Shown here piece after piece: positions 1 to 9,649 of a DNA stretch of 64,000 nucleotides (the first letter of the stretch is position 1; every line of letters starts with the position of its first letter). The translations under genes and the position numbers were made by a program. A model generated the notes under the pieces. It worked only from the letters and a program-made list of their open reading frames with translations. It searched no databases and was not told where the DNA came from. Where the stretch lies: contig NZ_CP043318.1 in assembly GCF_001984825.2 (NCBI RefSeq), positions 3,472,001-3,536,000 on the forward strand, read 5' to 3'. The stretch is from Enterobacter chengduensis (GTDB taxonomy: Bacteria > Pseudomonadota > Gammaproteobacteria > Enterobacterales > Enterobacteriaceae).

Positions 1-861
1 CTGCTGAGCGCGCCGCAGCACCCCTATACGCAGCGGCTGCTCGACAGCGAACCCTCCGGCGACCCGGTTCCTCTCGCGGCCGACAGCGCGCCGCTGCTGC
101 GCGTTGAGGATCTCTCCGTGTCGTTCCCGATCCGCAAAGGTATTCTGCGGCGCGTTGTCGATCGCAACCCGGTGCTGAAAAACATCCGCTTCTCGCTGCG
201 CCCGGGGGAATCCCTGGGGCTGGTGGGCGAATCCGGTTCGGGCAAAAGCACCACCGGGCTGGCGCTGCTGCGCCTGATTGCCTCCGAGGGCGAGATCCTC
301 TTTGACGACATGCCGCTGCACCGCTGGAACCGCCGCCAGATGCTGCCCGTGCGGCCCCGCATGCAGGTGGTGTTTCAGGATCCTAACTCCTCGCTTAACC
401 CGCGGCTTAGCGTGTTACAGATTGTCGAAGAGGGCCTGCGCGTGCACCAGCCCGGCCTGAGCGCGCCGCAGCGCGAGCAGGAGGTCATGCGGGTCATGGC
501 CGAAGTGGGCCTGGATCCCGAGACCCGCCACCGTTATCCCGCTGAATTCTCCGGCGGGCAGCGCCAGCGTATTGCCATCGCCCGCGCGCTGATCCTGAAA
601 CCGGAGCTGATTATTCTGGATGAACCGACGTCATCGCTGGACAGGACCGTTCAGGCGCAGATCCTGGCGCTGCTGAAAGGGCTTCAGGAAAAGCACCGGC
701 TGGCCTATATCTTTATCAGCCATGATTTGCAGGTGGTGCGGGCGCTATGCCATCAGGTGATTGTGTTGCGTCAGGGAGAGGTGGTCGAGCAGGGTGAGTG
801 CCAGCGCGTGTTCAGCGCGCCAACGCAGCGCTACACGCGCCAGCTGTTGTCGGCAGACTAG
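1..861 (+). CDS. yejF: Microcin C / oligopeptide ABC transporter ATP-binding protein YejF, 3' part
   Basis: The reading frame is open from the first base, so the 5' part of the gene lies outside the window. What is visible is the end of the first ATPase domain followed by the complete second one. The second domain has Walker A GESGSGKST near base 226, the signature SGGQRQR near 550 and Walker B LIILDEP near 610. Two fused ATPase domains are typical of YejF, the ATPase of the YejABEF peptide importer, which in E. coli takes up microcin C. The neighbour yejG supports the assignment. A GTG at 118 is an internal codon, not the start. Confidence 0.95.
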   Translation: MLSAPQHPYTQRLLDSEPSGDPVPLAADSAPLLRVEDLSVSFPIRKGILRRVVDRNPVLKNIRFSLRPGESLGLVGESGSGKSTTGLALLRLIASEGEILFDDMPLHRWNRRQMLPVRPRMQVVFQDPNSSLNPRLSVLQIVEEGLRVHQPGLSAPQREQEVMRVMAEVGLDPETRHRYPAEFSGGQRQRIAIARALILKPELIILDEPTSSLDRTVQAQILALLKGLQEKHRLAYIFISHDLQVVRALCHQVIVLRQGEVVEQGECQRVFSAPTQRYTRQLLSAD

Positions 862-864
862 CGG

Positions 865-1209
865 TCAGAACGGGTACTGGCCGGAAAAAGGCTCGGCAAT
901 GGCAACGCCAAAATTCTTCAGACGGCAGGTGGCGGCAAATTCGTCCTGGCTTTTCACAAACAGGCACGGCTCGCCTTCACACTCCAGCACGGAGCTGTCC
1001 ACTTCGATATCCGTCAGGGCCTGGCTGAGACGCTCCATCACCCGCCATGCATTTTCGTCGCTCGGGCTCAACAGCTTGAGCGCCACGAGGCAGTTGTCAC
1101 AGCCCGCGACGTTTTGCGGAATCGGTTCAACTTTCGAACCTGCAAAACCCGCCGACCAGCGATAGCTCTGGGGCAAGCGATGGACAATGGAGAGTTGTAA
1201 TGTATTCAC
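865..1209 (-). CDS. yejG: YejG family protein
   Basis: This 114-aa soluble protein has the length and sequence character of enterobacterial YejG and the same position, convergent with yejF. The two stop codons are only 3 bp apart. It has no signal peptide or membrane segment. Several cysteines (GCDNC near residue 38, ECEGEPC near residue 80) are visible but do not form a recognisable metal site. The biochemical function of the family is not established. Confidence 0.9.
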   Translation of the reverse strand: MNTLQLSIVHRLPQSYRWSAGFAGSKVEPIPQNVAGCDNCLVALKLLSPSDENAWRVMERLSQALTDIEVDSSVLECEGEPCLFVKSQDEFAATCRLKNFGVAIAEPFSGQYPF

Positions 1210-1460
1210 GTTCGTTCCCCGGAAGCAAAATTTACTTCACAATTTATTTACATTTATAGTAACACATCATCGCCAGCCTGCACTATTCAGCGCTTTTTTA
1301 TCGGTGTACAGGCTCGCGTCGGCGCTATATGTACCCGTTTCTGCGATCTAACTCAACCTTTTTGAATACAATGATGTGACTTTTTACACAAATAGATTTT
1401 ACATAAAATAAACAAACACAGCATAAACGAACGGGGTTTGGTTGATATGCGTCAACAAAA

Positions 1461-1478
1461 AAGGCCCTGCCGGGCCTT
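1461..1478 (-). terminator. Rho-independent terminator of bcr
   Basis: Inverted repeat AAGGCCC / GGGCCTT with a 4-nt loop. On the minus strand it is followed by a run of T, just beyond the bcr stop codon. Confidence 0.85.
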
Positions 1479-1487
1479 CTCTGTATT

Positions 1488-2684
1488 TTAGTGCGCCGCT
1501 TTTCGCGGTCGACTGGCGTAAAGATAGAAGAGTATCGAGCTGGTTGCGCAAAACGCCATCGCCCACAGCATGGGCCATGCCGTCGTAAAGGTGGCCATCG
1601 AAAGCAACGCGCCAACGACAGCACCGATGCCGAAGCGGAACGTCCCGGCCAGTGAGGATGCGGTTCCCGCCATGTGCGGAAACTCATCCAGGATCACCGC
1701 CATCGCATTGGATGAGACCATCGACACGCAGCCGACAAAGGCCGCCACGCCGACCACCAGCGCCCAGAAGCCCACGCCGAGAAACGCGCTCGCCACCAGC
1801 CAGATAGCCATCACAAACTGGATCCACAGCCCGGCGCGGAACATGTTCAGCGCCCCCACCCGCCGGACAAAGCGGCTGTTGATGATGGTCATGATGAACA
1901 GGAAGACGATGTTCAGCGCAAAGTAATAGCCGAAGTGCTGCGGCGAAACGTGGTTCAGCTCGATGTAGACAAACGGCCCGGCGCTCAGGAAGGAAAACAT
2001 CCCGGCGAAGCTGAACCCGCTCGCCAGCATATAGCTCAGCACGCGCTTGTGGCGAAACAGCGAGGCAAAGTTGCCCATTGTGGTGCGAATGTGAAACTTC
2101 TGGCGGCGCTCGACGGGAAGCGTTTCGTCAATAAAGAAGAAAATCATCGCCGAGGCCAGCAGCGCGGCCAGGGCCAGGATCCAGAAAATGACATGCCAGC
2201 TAAACCACGCAAGCACCGCGCCACCGGCCATCGGCGCCACCAGCGGCGCAATCGTCGTGACCAGCATGACAAACGACATCATGCGGGAGAACTCTTCCTT
2301 CGGGTAGATGTCGCGCATCAGGGCGTTGATTACCACGCTGGCCGCTGCCGCCGCCAGGCCGTGGAAGAAGCGCATGACGATGAGCTGGTCGATACTCTGC
2401 GCCAGCGCGCAGGCAACCGCCGCGGCCGCAAAGACCAGCGTCCCGCCCAGAATGACGGGCTTGCGTCCAAGGCTGTCGGCCATCGGGCCATAAAACAGCT
2501 GGCCGAGGGCAAAGCCGAGAATATAGGTGCTGAGCGTCATCTGCGCGCTGCCCGCCGGAACGCCAAACTGCGCGGAAATCACCGGCAGCGCGGGCAGATA
2601 CATATCGATAGACAGCGGCATCAGCATGGCCAGCAGGCCAAGAATGAAGACGATTTTGAACGACGAGTGTGGCCTGGTGGTCAC
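1488..2684 (-). CDS. bcr: Bicyclomycin/sulfonamide-type drug efflux MFS transporter Bcr
   Basis: 398-aa major facilitator of the DHA1 Bcr/CflA group, a proton-driven inner-membrane drug exporter. Twelve hydrophobic segments are apparent. Near residue 20 is the family sequence [11 protein letters not shown], and the loop 2-3 motif [11 protein letters not shown] lies near residue 66. E. coli Bcr has about the same length. It lies 15 bp downstream of rsuA on the same strand, the order found in E. coli, so co-transcription is likely. A terminator follows it. The annotated start is [10 protein letters not shown]. Confidence 0.95.
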   Translation of the reverse strand: MTTRPHSSFKIVFILGLLAMLMPLSIDMYLPALPVISAQFGVPAGSAQMTLSTYILGFALGQLFYGPMADSLGRKPVILGGTLVFAAAAVACALAQSIDQLIVMRFFHGLAAAAASVVINALMRDIYPKEEFSRMMSFVMLVTTIAPLVAPMAGGAVLAWFSWHVIFWILALAALLASAMIFFFIDETLPVERRQKFHIRTTMGNFASLFRHKRVLSYMLASGFSFAGMFSFLSAGPFVYIELNHVSPQHFGYYFALNIVFLFIMTIINSRFVRRVGALNMFRAGLWIQFVMAIWLVASAFLGVGFWALVVGVAAFVGCVSMVSSNAMAVILDEFPHMAGTASSLAGTFRFGIGAVVGALLSMATFTTAWPMLWAMAFCATSSILFYLYASRPRKAAH

Positions 2685-2699
2685 AGAGTTCTCCTGAAA

Positions 2700-3407
2700 T
2701 TAGTGCGAAGGCAGACCGACGCTGGCGATCTCTTCTTCCGTTAACGGGCGATATTCGCCTGGCGCCAGGTCGGTATCGAGTTCAATCGCACCAATCCGCT
2801 CGCGGTGCAGGCCAACAACGCGGTTCCCCACCGCGGCAAACATGCGTTTCACCTGATGGTAGCGCCCTTCGCTGATGGTCAGGCGGACCTCGGTCGGCGT
2901 GATTACCTCAAGTACCGCCGGTTTGGTCAGGCTTTTTTCATTATGCAGCTGAACGCCTTTCGCGAAGTGCTCTGCCGTGTCATCCGCAACCGGCGACTCC
3001 AGCATAACCAGATAGGTTTTCTCGCAGTGGTGACGCGGAGAAGTAATACGGTGCGACCACTGCCCGTCGTCGGTCATCAGCACCAGCCCGGTGGTGTCGA
3101 TGTCGAGGCGGCCCGCGGCGTGCAGCTTGTGCGCCACCGGCTCGTCGAGGAAATAGAGCACCGTCGGGTGATCGGGATCGTCCGTTGAGCAGACGTAGCC
3201 TTCCGGCTTGTTGAGCATGAAGTAGCGCGGACCGTGCTGCTGGGTCAGCGGATTGCCGTCATACTCCACCTGATGGTCAGGTTGCAGTTTGAACGCGCTG
3301 TCTCTCACAATGTCGCCATCCACGGTAACGCGGCTGGCGCGAATTTCGCGCCCGGCAATAGCGCGGCTTACGCCGAGTTGCTGAGCGATAAACTTATCAA
3401 GTCGCAT
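2700..3407 (-). CDS. rsuA: 16S rRNA pseudouridine(516) synthase RsuA
   Basis: 235-aa enzyme that isomerises U516 of 16S rRNA. An N-terminal S4 RNA-binding domain (about 1-60) is followed by the catalytic domain, whose motif [10 protein letters not shown] contains the catalytic Asp102. This is the same residue number as in E. coli. The conserved C-terminal motif GRYHQVKRM is present near residue 182. The gene is divergent from radD and runs into bcr. Confidence 0.96.
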   Translation of the reverse strand: MRLDKFIAQQLGVSRAIAGREIRASRVTVDGDIVRDSAFKLQPDHQVEYDGNPLTQQHGPRYFMLNKPEGYVCSTDDPDHPTVLYFLDEPVAHKLHAAGRLDIDTTGLVLMTDDGQWSHRITSPRHHCEKTYLVMLESPVADDTAEHFAKGVQLHNEKSLTKPAVLEVITPTEVRLTISEGRYHQVKRMFAAVGNRVVGLHRERIGAIELDTDLAPGEYRPLTEEEIASVGLPSH

Positions 3408-3559
3408 GAAATCTTTTTAGCCTTAATGGTGCAGGAAGTCGGACAACAGGTCCGAAAAAAGAAGCAGTATGGAACGGTTCAGTATAATGGTCTGGTTGCG
3501 CCACTCAAGGGAAAAAGTTTCGTGGCATACTATGTGCGGAATAACGAAACCGAGACCCT

Positions 3560-5320
3560 ATGACTTTTACACTTCGTCCCTACCAGCAGGAAGCCGTTGA
3601 CGCCACCCTCGCCTGGTTCCGTAAGCATCGCGAGCCGGCGGCGATTGTGCTCCCGACCGGCGCAGGCAAAAGCCTGGTCATCGCCGAACTGGCGCGCCTG
3701 GCCCGCGGCCGCGTGCTGGTGCTGGCGCACGTCAAAGAGCTTGTCGAGCAAAACCATGCCAAGTACCGTGCGCTTGGGCTGGAAGCCGATATTTTCGCCG
3801 CCGGGCTGAAGCGCAAAGAGAGCCACGGCAAAGTGGTCTTTGGCAGCGTGCAGTCGGTGGCCCGCAATCTGGATCGGTTTCGCAGCGAATTTTCGCTGCT
3901 GATTGTCGACGAATGCCACCGCATCAGCGATGACGACGACAGCCAGTATCAGCAAATCCTGACCCACCTTAAAGCGGTGAACCCTCACCTGCGCCTGCTC
4001 GGCCTGACGGCGACCCCGTTTCGCCTGGGGAAAGGCTGGATCTATCGCTACCATTATCACGGCATGGTGCGTGGCGATGCAAAAGCGCTGTTCAGCGACT
4101 GCATCTACGAACTTCCGCTGCGCTACATGATTAAACATGGCTACCTGACGCCGCCCGAGCGGCTGGATATGCCGGTGGTACAGTACGATTTCAGCCGCCT
4201 GCAGGCGCAGAGCAACGGGTTATTCAGCGAAGCGGATCTTAACCAGGAGCTGAAAAAGCAAAAGCGCATTACGCCGCATATCATCAGCCAGATAGAGGAG
4301 TTCGCCGCGACGCGCAAAGGGGTGATGATCTTTGCCGCCACCGTTGAGCACGCGCGCGAAATCACCGGCTTGCTGCCCTCCGGCGACGCGGCGTTAATCA
4401 CCGGCGAGACGCCCGGGCCGGAGCGCGACAGCCTGATTAACGCCTTTAAGGCCCAGCGGTTCCGCTATCTGGTCAACGTCTCGGTATTGACCACCGGCTT
4501 TGACGCCCCGCACGTCGATCTGATCGCCATTTTGCGCCCGACCGAATCGGTCAGCCTGTATCAGCAAATTGTTGGCCGCGGCCTGCGCCTGGCTCCGGGA
4601 AAAACCGACTGCCTGATTCTGGATTATGCCGGTAACCCGCACGATCTCTATACGCCAGAGGTCGGCGCGCCAAAAGGGAAAAGCGACAACGTGCCCGTGC
4701 AGGTCTTTTGCCCTGCCTGCGGGTTCGCCAACACCTTCTGGGGCAAAACCACCGCCGACGGGACGCTGATCGAGCACTTTGGCCGCCGCTGTCAGGGCTG
4801 GTTTGAAGATGATGACGGGCATCGCGAGCAGTGCGATTTCCGCTTCCGCTTCAAAAACTGCCCGCAGTGCAACGCCGAAAACGATATCGCCGCCCGCCGC
4901 TGCCGCGAGTGCGACACGGTGCTGGTTGATCCGGACGACATGCTGAAAGCGGCATTAAAGCTGAAAGACGCGCTGGTGCTGCGCTGTTCCGGCATGGCCT
5001 TACAGCCCGGTGCCGATGAAAAAGGCGAATGGTTGAAAATCACCTATTACGATGAAGACGGGGCGGACGTCAGCGAGCGCTTCCGGGTGCAGACGCCCGC
5101 CCAGCGAATGGCCTTCGAACAGCTGTTTATCCGCCCGCACACCCGCACGCCGGGCGTGCCCCTGCGCTGGATCACCGTGGCCGATATCGTGCATCAGCAG
5201 GTGCTGCTACGCCACCCCGATTTCGTGGTCGCCCGCAAGAAAGGTCAGTTCTGGCAGGTACGTGAAAAGATCTTTGACTACGAAGGGCGCTTCCGTCGCG
5301 CCAACGAATTGCACGGGTAG
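3560..5320 (+). CDS. radD: DNA repair helicase-like ATPase RadD (YejH)
   Basis: 586-aa superfamily 2 helicase-like ATPase, the same length as E. coli RadD. Visible motifs are Walker A PTGAGKS (Lys37), the DEAH-type box DECH at 117-120, [12 protein letters not shown] for motif III, and [13 protein letters not shown] for motif VI. The C-terminal part has cysteine pairs (CPACG, CPQCN, CREC) that form zinc-finger-like sites. RadD helps recovery from radiation and crosslink damage with RecA. It is divergent from rsuA with a 152-bp gap. Confidence 0.95.
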   Translation: MTFTLRPYQQEAVDATLAWFRKHREPAAIVLPTGAGKSLVIAELARLARGRVLVLAHVKELVEQNHAKYRALGLEADIFAAGLKRKESHGKVVFGSVQSVARNLDRFRSEFSLLIVDECHRISDDDDSQYQQILTHLKAVNPHLRLLGLTATPFRLGKGWIYRYHYHGMVRGDAKALFSDCIYELPLRYMIKHGYLTPPERLDMPVVQYDFSRLQAQSNGLFSEADLNQELKKQKRITPHIISQIEEFAATRKGVMIFAATVEHAREITGLLPSGDAALITGETPGPERDSLINAFKAQRFRYLVNVSVLTTGFDAPHVDLIAILRPTESVSLYQQIVGRGLRLAPGKTDCLILDYAGNPHDLYTPEVGAPKGKSDNVPVQVFCPACGFANTFWGKTTADGTLIEHFGRRCQGWFEDDDGHREQCDFRFRFKNCPQCNAENDIAARRCRECDTVLVDPDDMLKAALKLKDALVLRCSGMALQPGADEKGEWLKITYYDEDGADVSERFRVQTPAQRMAFEQLFIRPHTRTPGVPLRWITVADIVHQQVLLRHPDFVVARKKGQFWQVREKIFDYEGRFRRANELHG

Positions 5321-5445
5321 CGGGACTTTTCATTGATGTGAGGGGCATTTGAGTATAAAATGCCGCCCGCTTCACATCCGTGAGGCAGAACACTCACCTG
5401 CTGCTGGGTCGCCTGTAGTAGGGTTTTAAATACAGAGAGAAATCA
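5321..5445 (+). promoter_or_regulatory. rplY promoter and 5' leader
   Basis: A TATAAA -10 candidate lies at 5354-5359 with a weak -35 (TTGATG) at 5333. The transcript would carry a leader of roughly 75-80 nt before the rplY start. In E. coli, L25 is known to repress its own translation through its leader by mimicking the 5S rRNA site. The leader here keeps the location and approximate size, but I did not fold it. Confidence 0.5.
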
Positions 5446-5730
5446 ATGTTTACTATCGAAGCAGAAGTACGTAACGTGCAGGGTAAGGGTGCGAGCCGCC
5501 GCCTGCGTACCGCTAACAAGTTCCCGGCTATCGTTTACGGTGGCGAAGCTGCTCCAGTTGCAATCGAACTGGATCACGACAAACTGTGGAACCTGCAGAC
5601 CAAAGCTGAATTCTACAGCGAAGTTCTGACCATCGTTGTTGGCGGTAAAGAAGAAAAAGTGAAAGTTCAGGCTGTTCAGCGTCATGCGTTCAAGCCAAAA
5701 CTGACTCACATCGACTTCGTTCGCGCGTAA
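5446..5730 (+). CDS. rplY: 50S ribosomal protein L25
   Basis: 94-aa short form of L25, the 5S rRNA-binding protein of the large subunit. The length equals E. coli RplY, without the C-terminal Ctc/TL5 extension found in other bacteria. Codon use is strongly biased to frequent codons, as expected for a ribosomal protein. A Shine-Dalgarno AGAGAGAAA precedes the ATG, and a strong terminator follows. Confidence 0.98.
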   Translation: MFTIEAEVRNVQGKGASRRLRTANKFPAIVYGGEAAPVAIELDHDKLWNLQTKAEFYSEVLTIVVGGKEEKVKVQAVQRHAFKPKLTHIDFVRA

Positions 5731-5744
5731 TCGCAAACACGTCG

Positions 5745-5773
5745 AAAAAAACCCCGCTTCTGCGGGGTTTTTT
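5745..5773. terminator. Bidirectional terminator between rplY and yejK
   Basis: Stem AACCCCGC / GCGGGGTT with loop TTCT, with A-run before and T-run after. It can serve both convergent genes. Confidence 0.9.
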
Positions 5774-5780
5774 GTGCCTG

Positions 5781-6788
5781 CTATTTACCGCCCGACGTGC
5801 GGCGCTGAAGCTGATCGCGCAGGTTCGGCGGCGTGCCTTTGATGGTCAGCGTGTCGGTGGCCGGATCCCAGAAGATACGTTCCCCCAGCAGCATCGCGTC
5901 AAAGTTGATGGTTAATCCGCCGCCGCTGCCGGCAAACTTGGTTAGCTGACGCAGCGTGCTGCGATCCGCCGGGAAGCTCTCTTCGAGCTCATAGCCTTTC
6001 TCTGCGGTGAATTCCTGGAAGCTGACTTCGCTGACGCCCGCCAGCTCTTTTGACAGCGACTCCAGCTCAATCTCTTCCCCTGCCTGCAGCTGTTCGTTGC
6101 AGTAGCTGTAAACCTGCTGGCGAACCGTCTGGCGCTCAGATTTATCGAGCTGCGCTTCCGCCGTGAAGTCGTCTACCGCCTGGAGCAGCCCTTTGTTCTG
6201 CGCTTTGGCGTTGAGACCTTCGCTGGCACCGAGGAAGTCCATAAAGAAATCCGCCACTTTGCGGCCCACGCGCCCCTTCAGGAATGTCAGGTAGCGGGTC
6301 GACTCCGGGTTGGTTTCCCATTCGGTCAAATCAATACGCGCCACGATATCCGCATGGTTGATATCCAGATAATGCGTTGAGCTGATGTCCAGCTGCTCGT
6401 TCACGCGCATGCTGCTTAAGTTGTTCAGCACGGAAACCAGCAGATACTCAACCGCCAGATAACGGTAGTGGCAGAACAGCACGATCCCGCCGTCGGCGAA
6501 GGGATATTTCGCCAGCTCGTCGCGCAGACGCCCGGTTGCGGCGCGGCTAAACGCCAGGAAATCCTCCTCGCCCTGACGCTGCAGGCGCAGGCTATCGGCC
6601 AGTTCACTCTCTTCGCTGAACAGGCCATAGGCTTTATTTTTGGCGCTGTAGACGCGATGCAGCTCTGCCATCATCTCCACCACGGTCGCCGTGGGTTCCA
6701 GTAACGAATCGCGCAGCACCACTTCAAGGGTTTGCTCATCACGCTTGATAAGCTGGTGCAAGGCAATCTGGTTGATTTCCAGACTCAT
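5781..6788 (-). CDS. yejK: Nucleoid-associated protein YejK (NdpA)
   Basis: 335-aa protein of the NA37/YejK family, the same length as in E. coli. These are nucleoid-associated proteins reported to bind topoisomerases, including topoisomerase IV. The protein is soluble and acidic, with no signal peptide. It is divergent from yejL with a 134-bp gap, an arrangement conserved in enterobacteria, and is followed by the terminator shared with rplY. Confidence 0.94.
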   Translation of the reverse strand: MSLEINQIALHQLIKRDEQTLEVVLRDSLLEPTATVVEMMAELHRVYSAKNKAYGLFSEESELADSLRLQRQGEEDFLAFSRAATGRLRDELAKYPFADGGIVLFCHYRYLAVEYLLVSVLNNLSSMRVNEQLDISSTHYLDINHADIVARIDLTEWETNPESTRYLTFLKGRVGRKVADFFMDFLGASEGLNAKAQNKGLLQAVDDFTAEAQLDKSERQTVRQQVYSYCNEQLQAGEEIELESLSKELAGVSEVSFQEFTAEKGYELEESFPADRSTLRQLTKFAGSGGGLTINFDAMLLGERIFWDPATDTLTIKGTPPNLRDQLQRRTSGGK

Positions 6789-6922
6789 GATAAACTCTCC
6801 TTTTAGACCGGGCGGTATTCAACCACCACCAGGACATGTGTGCAACAACAGATAAAAAAGGGGAAAAAAAGCTGTTGCTACGGTAATATGTTGCCCTTTC
6901 ATCAACAAACTGATTTTGATTT

Positions 6923-7150
6923 ATGCCACAACATTCCCGCTACAGTGATGAACACGTTGAACAACTGCTCAGTGAGCTGGTCAACGTACTGGAAAAACAT
7001 AAAACGCCGACCGATCTCTCCCTTATGGTTTTGGGAAATATGGTCACCAACCTGATTAACACCAGCGTTGCTCCGGCTCAGCGTCAGGCGATCGCAAAAT
7101 CTTTCGCCCAGGCTTTACAATCGTCCGTCAGCAACGACCCGGCCCATTAA
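6923..7150 (+). CDS. yejL: YejL family protein (UPF0352)
   Basis: 75-aa conserved small protein starting [13 protein letters not shown], the same length as E. coli YejL. It is an all-helical UPF0352 protein of unknown role. The stop is 19 bp before the yejM start, so the two probably form an operon. Confidence 0.92.
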   Translation: MPQHSRYSDEHVEQLLSELVNVLEKHKTPTDLSLMVLGNMVTNLINTSVAPAQRQAIAKSFAQALQSSVSNDPAH

Positions 7151-7169
7151 GGGATACGAACAACAGTTT

Positions 7170-8930
7170 ATGGTGACGAATCGTCAGCGCTATCGTGAAA
7201 AAGTCTCCCAGATGGTCAGCTGGGGGCACTGGTTTGCCCTGTTCAACATTCTGCTGGCGGCGGTCATTGGCTGTCGCTATCTGTTTGTCGCAGACTGGCC
7301 AACCACGCTAACCGGGCGTATCTACTCCTGGATAAGCGTTGTCGGTCACTTTAGCTTTTTGGTTTTCGCCACCTATCTGCTGATCCTGTTCCCCCTGACG
7401 TTTATCGTCATGTCGCAGCGTCTGATGCGGTTCTTGTCCGTCATCCTTGCGACGGCGGGGATGACGCTGCTGCTTATCGACAGTGAAGTCTTCACCCGCT
7501 TCCACCTGCATCTCAACCCCATCGTCTGGGAACTGGTGATTAACCCCGACCAGAACGAAACGGCACGCGACTGGCAGCTGATGTTTATCAGCGTTCCGGC
7601 AATCCTGCTGATTGAGATGCTGTTTGCAACCTGGAGCTGGCAAAAACTGCGCAGCCTGACCCGTCGACGCCACTACGCGAAGCCCGTTGCCGCGCTCTTT
7701 TTCGTCTCCTTTATCAGTTCGCACATCATGTACATCTGGGCGGATGCGAACTTCTATCGCCCGATTACCATGCAGCGCGCTAACCTGCCGCTCTCCTATC
7801 CGATGACGGCCCGTCGCTTCCTTGAGAAACACGGCCTGCTTGATGCGCAGGAGTACCAGCGCCGCCTGGTCGAACAGGGTAATCCGGAAGCCGTCAGCGT
7901 GCAGTATCCGCTGAGCGACCTGCGCTATCGCGATATGGGCCGCGGGCAAAACGTCCTGCTGATCACCGTCGACGGTCTGAACTATTCCCGTTACGAGAAG
8001 CAGATGCCGGTGCTGGCCGATTTCGCGAGTCAAAACGTCTCGTTTACTCAGCATATGAGCTCCGGTAACACAACCGATGCGGGCATCTTTGGCCTCTTCT
8101 ATGGCATTTCAGCCGGCTACATGGACGGCGTTCTGTCTACCCGCACGCCGGCGGCGCTGATCACCGGGCTGAATCAGCAGGGCTATCAGCTTGGGCTGTT
8201 CTCCTCCGATGGCTTTAACAGCCCGCTCTACCGCCAGGCGCTGCTGTCCGATTTCTCCCTGCCGGCGGCACAGAATCAGTCCGATGCGCAGACCGCCAGC
8301 CAGTGGATAAACTGGCTGCAGCGCTACGCCCAGGAAGATAACCGCTGGTTCTCATGGGTTGCCTTTAACGGCACAACGCTTGCGAACAGCAACCAGAATG
8401 ACTTCGCGCGCCGCTATGGCCGCGCGGCGGGAAATGTTGATGCGCAGATTGGCCGCGTGCTTGACGCGCTACGCGAGTCCGGCAAGCTGGATAACACCGT
8501 GGTGATCGTCACCGCAGGCCACGGCGTCCCGTTAGGTGACGAGACGAAGAGCATGAGCTGGTCTCGTCCGAACCTTCAGGTTCCACTGGTGATCCACTGG
8601 CCCGGCACGCCGGCACAGCGCATCAATATGCTTACCGAGCATAAAGATGTCATGACGACTCTGATGCAACGCCTGCTGCACGTCAGCACGCCAGCAAACG
8701 AGTATTCACAGGGGCAGGATCTCTTCAGCGCCGCTCGCCGCCATAACTGGGTCACGGCGGCGGGGAACAATACGCTGGTGGTGACCACGCCTAAGCTAAC
8801 GCTGGTGCTGAACAGTAACGGGAATTACCAGACGTATAACCTGGAGGGTGAGCGGCTGCAAGACCAGAAACCGCAGCTGAGCCTGCTGCTGCAGGTTCTG
8901 ACGGATGAGAAGCGCTTCATCGCTAACTGA
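7170..8930 (+). CDS. yejM: Inner-membrane cardiolipin/LPS regulator YejM (PbgA, LapC)
   Basis: 586-aa protein, identical in length to E. coli YejM when started at the ATG at 7170 (MVTNRQRYREKV). An open frame extends upstream through yejL but has no homologous N-terminus. About five membrane helices fill the first 190 residues. A periplasmic arylsulfatase-like domain follows (VLLITVDGLNYSRY near residue 265, SSGNTTDAGIFG near residue 300). The essential membrane part senses lipopolysaccharide and restrains LpxC proteolysis through LapB-FtsH. Confidence 0.96.
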   Translation: MVTNRQRYREKVSQMVSWGHWFALFNILLAAVIGCRYLFVADWPTTLTGRIYSWISVVGHFSFLVFATYLLILFPLTFIVMSQRLMRFLSVILATAGMTLLLIDSEVFTRFHLHLNPIVWELVINPDQNETARDWQLMFISVPAILLIEMLFATWSWQKLRSLTRRRHYAKPVAALFFVSFISSHIMYIWADANFYRPITMQRANLPLSYPMTARRFLEKHGLLDAQEYQRRLVEQGNPEAVSVQYPLSDLRYRDMGRGQNVLLITVDGLNYSRYEKQMPVLADFASQNVSFTQHMSSGNTTDAGIFGLFYGISAGYMDGVLSTRTPAALITGLNQQGYQLGLFSSDGFNSPLYRQALLSDFSLPAAQNQSDAQTASQWINWLQRYAQEDNRWFSWVAFNGTTLANSNQNDFARRYGRAAGNVDAQIGRVLDALRESGKLDNTVVIVTAGHGVPLGDETKSMSWSRPNLQVPLVIHWPGTPAQRINMLTEHKDVMTTLMQRLLHVSTPANEYSQGQDLFSAARRHNWVTAAGNNTLVVTTPKLTLVLNSNGNYQTYNLEGERLQDQKPQLSLLLQVLTDEKRFIAN

Positions 8931-9002
8931 TTAATAATAAACCAGTTAGCGACAGATTCCCTTGCATTCGAAACGGAATCGAGTAGTATTCTTTCTATGC
9001 GT

Positions 9003-9079
9003 CGGCACGTAGCGCAGCCTGGTAGCGCACCGTCATGGGGTGTCGGGGGTCGGAGGTTCAAATCCTCTCGTGCCGACCA
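9003..9079 (+). tRNA. proL: tRNA-Pro (anticodon GGG)
   Basis: 77-nt cloverleaf with encoded 3' CCA. The acceptor arms CGGCACG and CGTGCCG pair, the T-arm contains GGTTCAAATCC, and the anticodon is GGG within TCATGGGGTG. It lies directly downstream of yejM, as proL does in E. coli. Its 3' 48 nt are part of a 49-bp direct repeat with 16044-16092, so the tRNA served as an integration site. The copy here is complete and should be functional. Confidence 0.97.
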
Positions 9080-9080
9080 A
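9032..9080 (+). repeat. Left attachment repeat of the proL island
   Basis: A 49-bp sequence running from the anticodon arm through the CCA end plus one base. It is identical base for base to 16044-16092. Direct repeats of a tRNA 3' end are the hallmark of tyrosine-integrase insertion. Confidence 0.95.
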
Positions 9081-9356
9081 CTTTTACAATAATGGCAACA
9101 ACTTACGTTGCCATTTCTTATATCTTCTATATCCACTCTTCTGACAAAATGAGACACGTGTCAACGCTCGTGACACGCGCTGTACACGCCCCTCAGACGG
9201 TCTGAAACCAAGTAAGGCAAATGCCCTACCCTGCTTAGAAAGCTTGACATACAGCCAGGAATCCTCTGAATTTTGGACACCATGACTGTTGCTCGCAAGC
9301 TCGCTTTTGTGCGCTATCAGGCTGCGCGACGTGCCACAATTTTTAATAATAATGAT
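9080..9356. other. Left end of the island, no gene seen
   Basis: A 277-bp non-coding stretch. It holds a hairpin at 9091-9115 (AATGGCAAC / GTTGCCATT), which may end transcription of proL or of the phage late genes. Otherwise I see no supported ORF. Confidence 0.5.
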
Positions 9357-9629
9357 TCAGATTGGGGAATCCTCATCCATAACTTTATTGATGAAGGCAA
9401 TTGCTTTACCTGACACTTCAACATCTTCCAATGCCTCGCCTTCTATTGATTCCCCATCTTCGGTAATGAGAGCCTGCCCCATCAATCGGGCAAACTGAGT
9501 ATGTCCATCAACGAGGATTAGCAGCAAATCACCTTGTGACTTTTTTATGGCCGGTTCTAAAACTGCGAATCCAACACCAGTCTCAAAAACACTGCTCTCA
9601 AAGGTCATTGCAGAGGAATGAAATCCCAT
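9357..9629 (-). CDS. Small phage protein after the tail fibre gene, function unknown
   Basis: 90 aa from the ATG at 9629 (MGFHSSAMTF). An in-frame ATG five codons upstream is less likely, because a GGAGG Shine-Dalgarno lies 8 nt before the inner ATG and overlaps the outer one. The protein is acidic in its C-terminal half (EDGESIEGEALEDVEV) and has no membrane segment. It begins about 20 bp after the tail fibre stop, the usual place of a fibre chaperone or assembly protein, but I do not recognise the family. The frame is intact although the fibre gene is broken. Confidence 0.55.
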   Translation of the reverse strand: MGFHSSAMTFESSVFETGVGFAVLEPAIKKSQGDLLLILVDGHTQFARLMGQALITEDGESIEGEALEDVEVSGKAIAFINKVMDEDSPI

Positions 9630-9649
9630 GTTATAGCCCTCCATTTGGG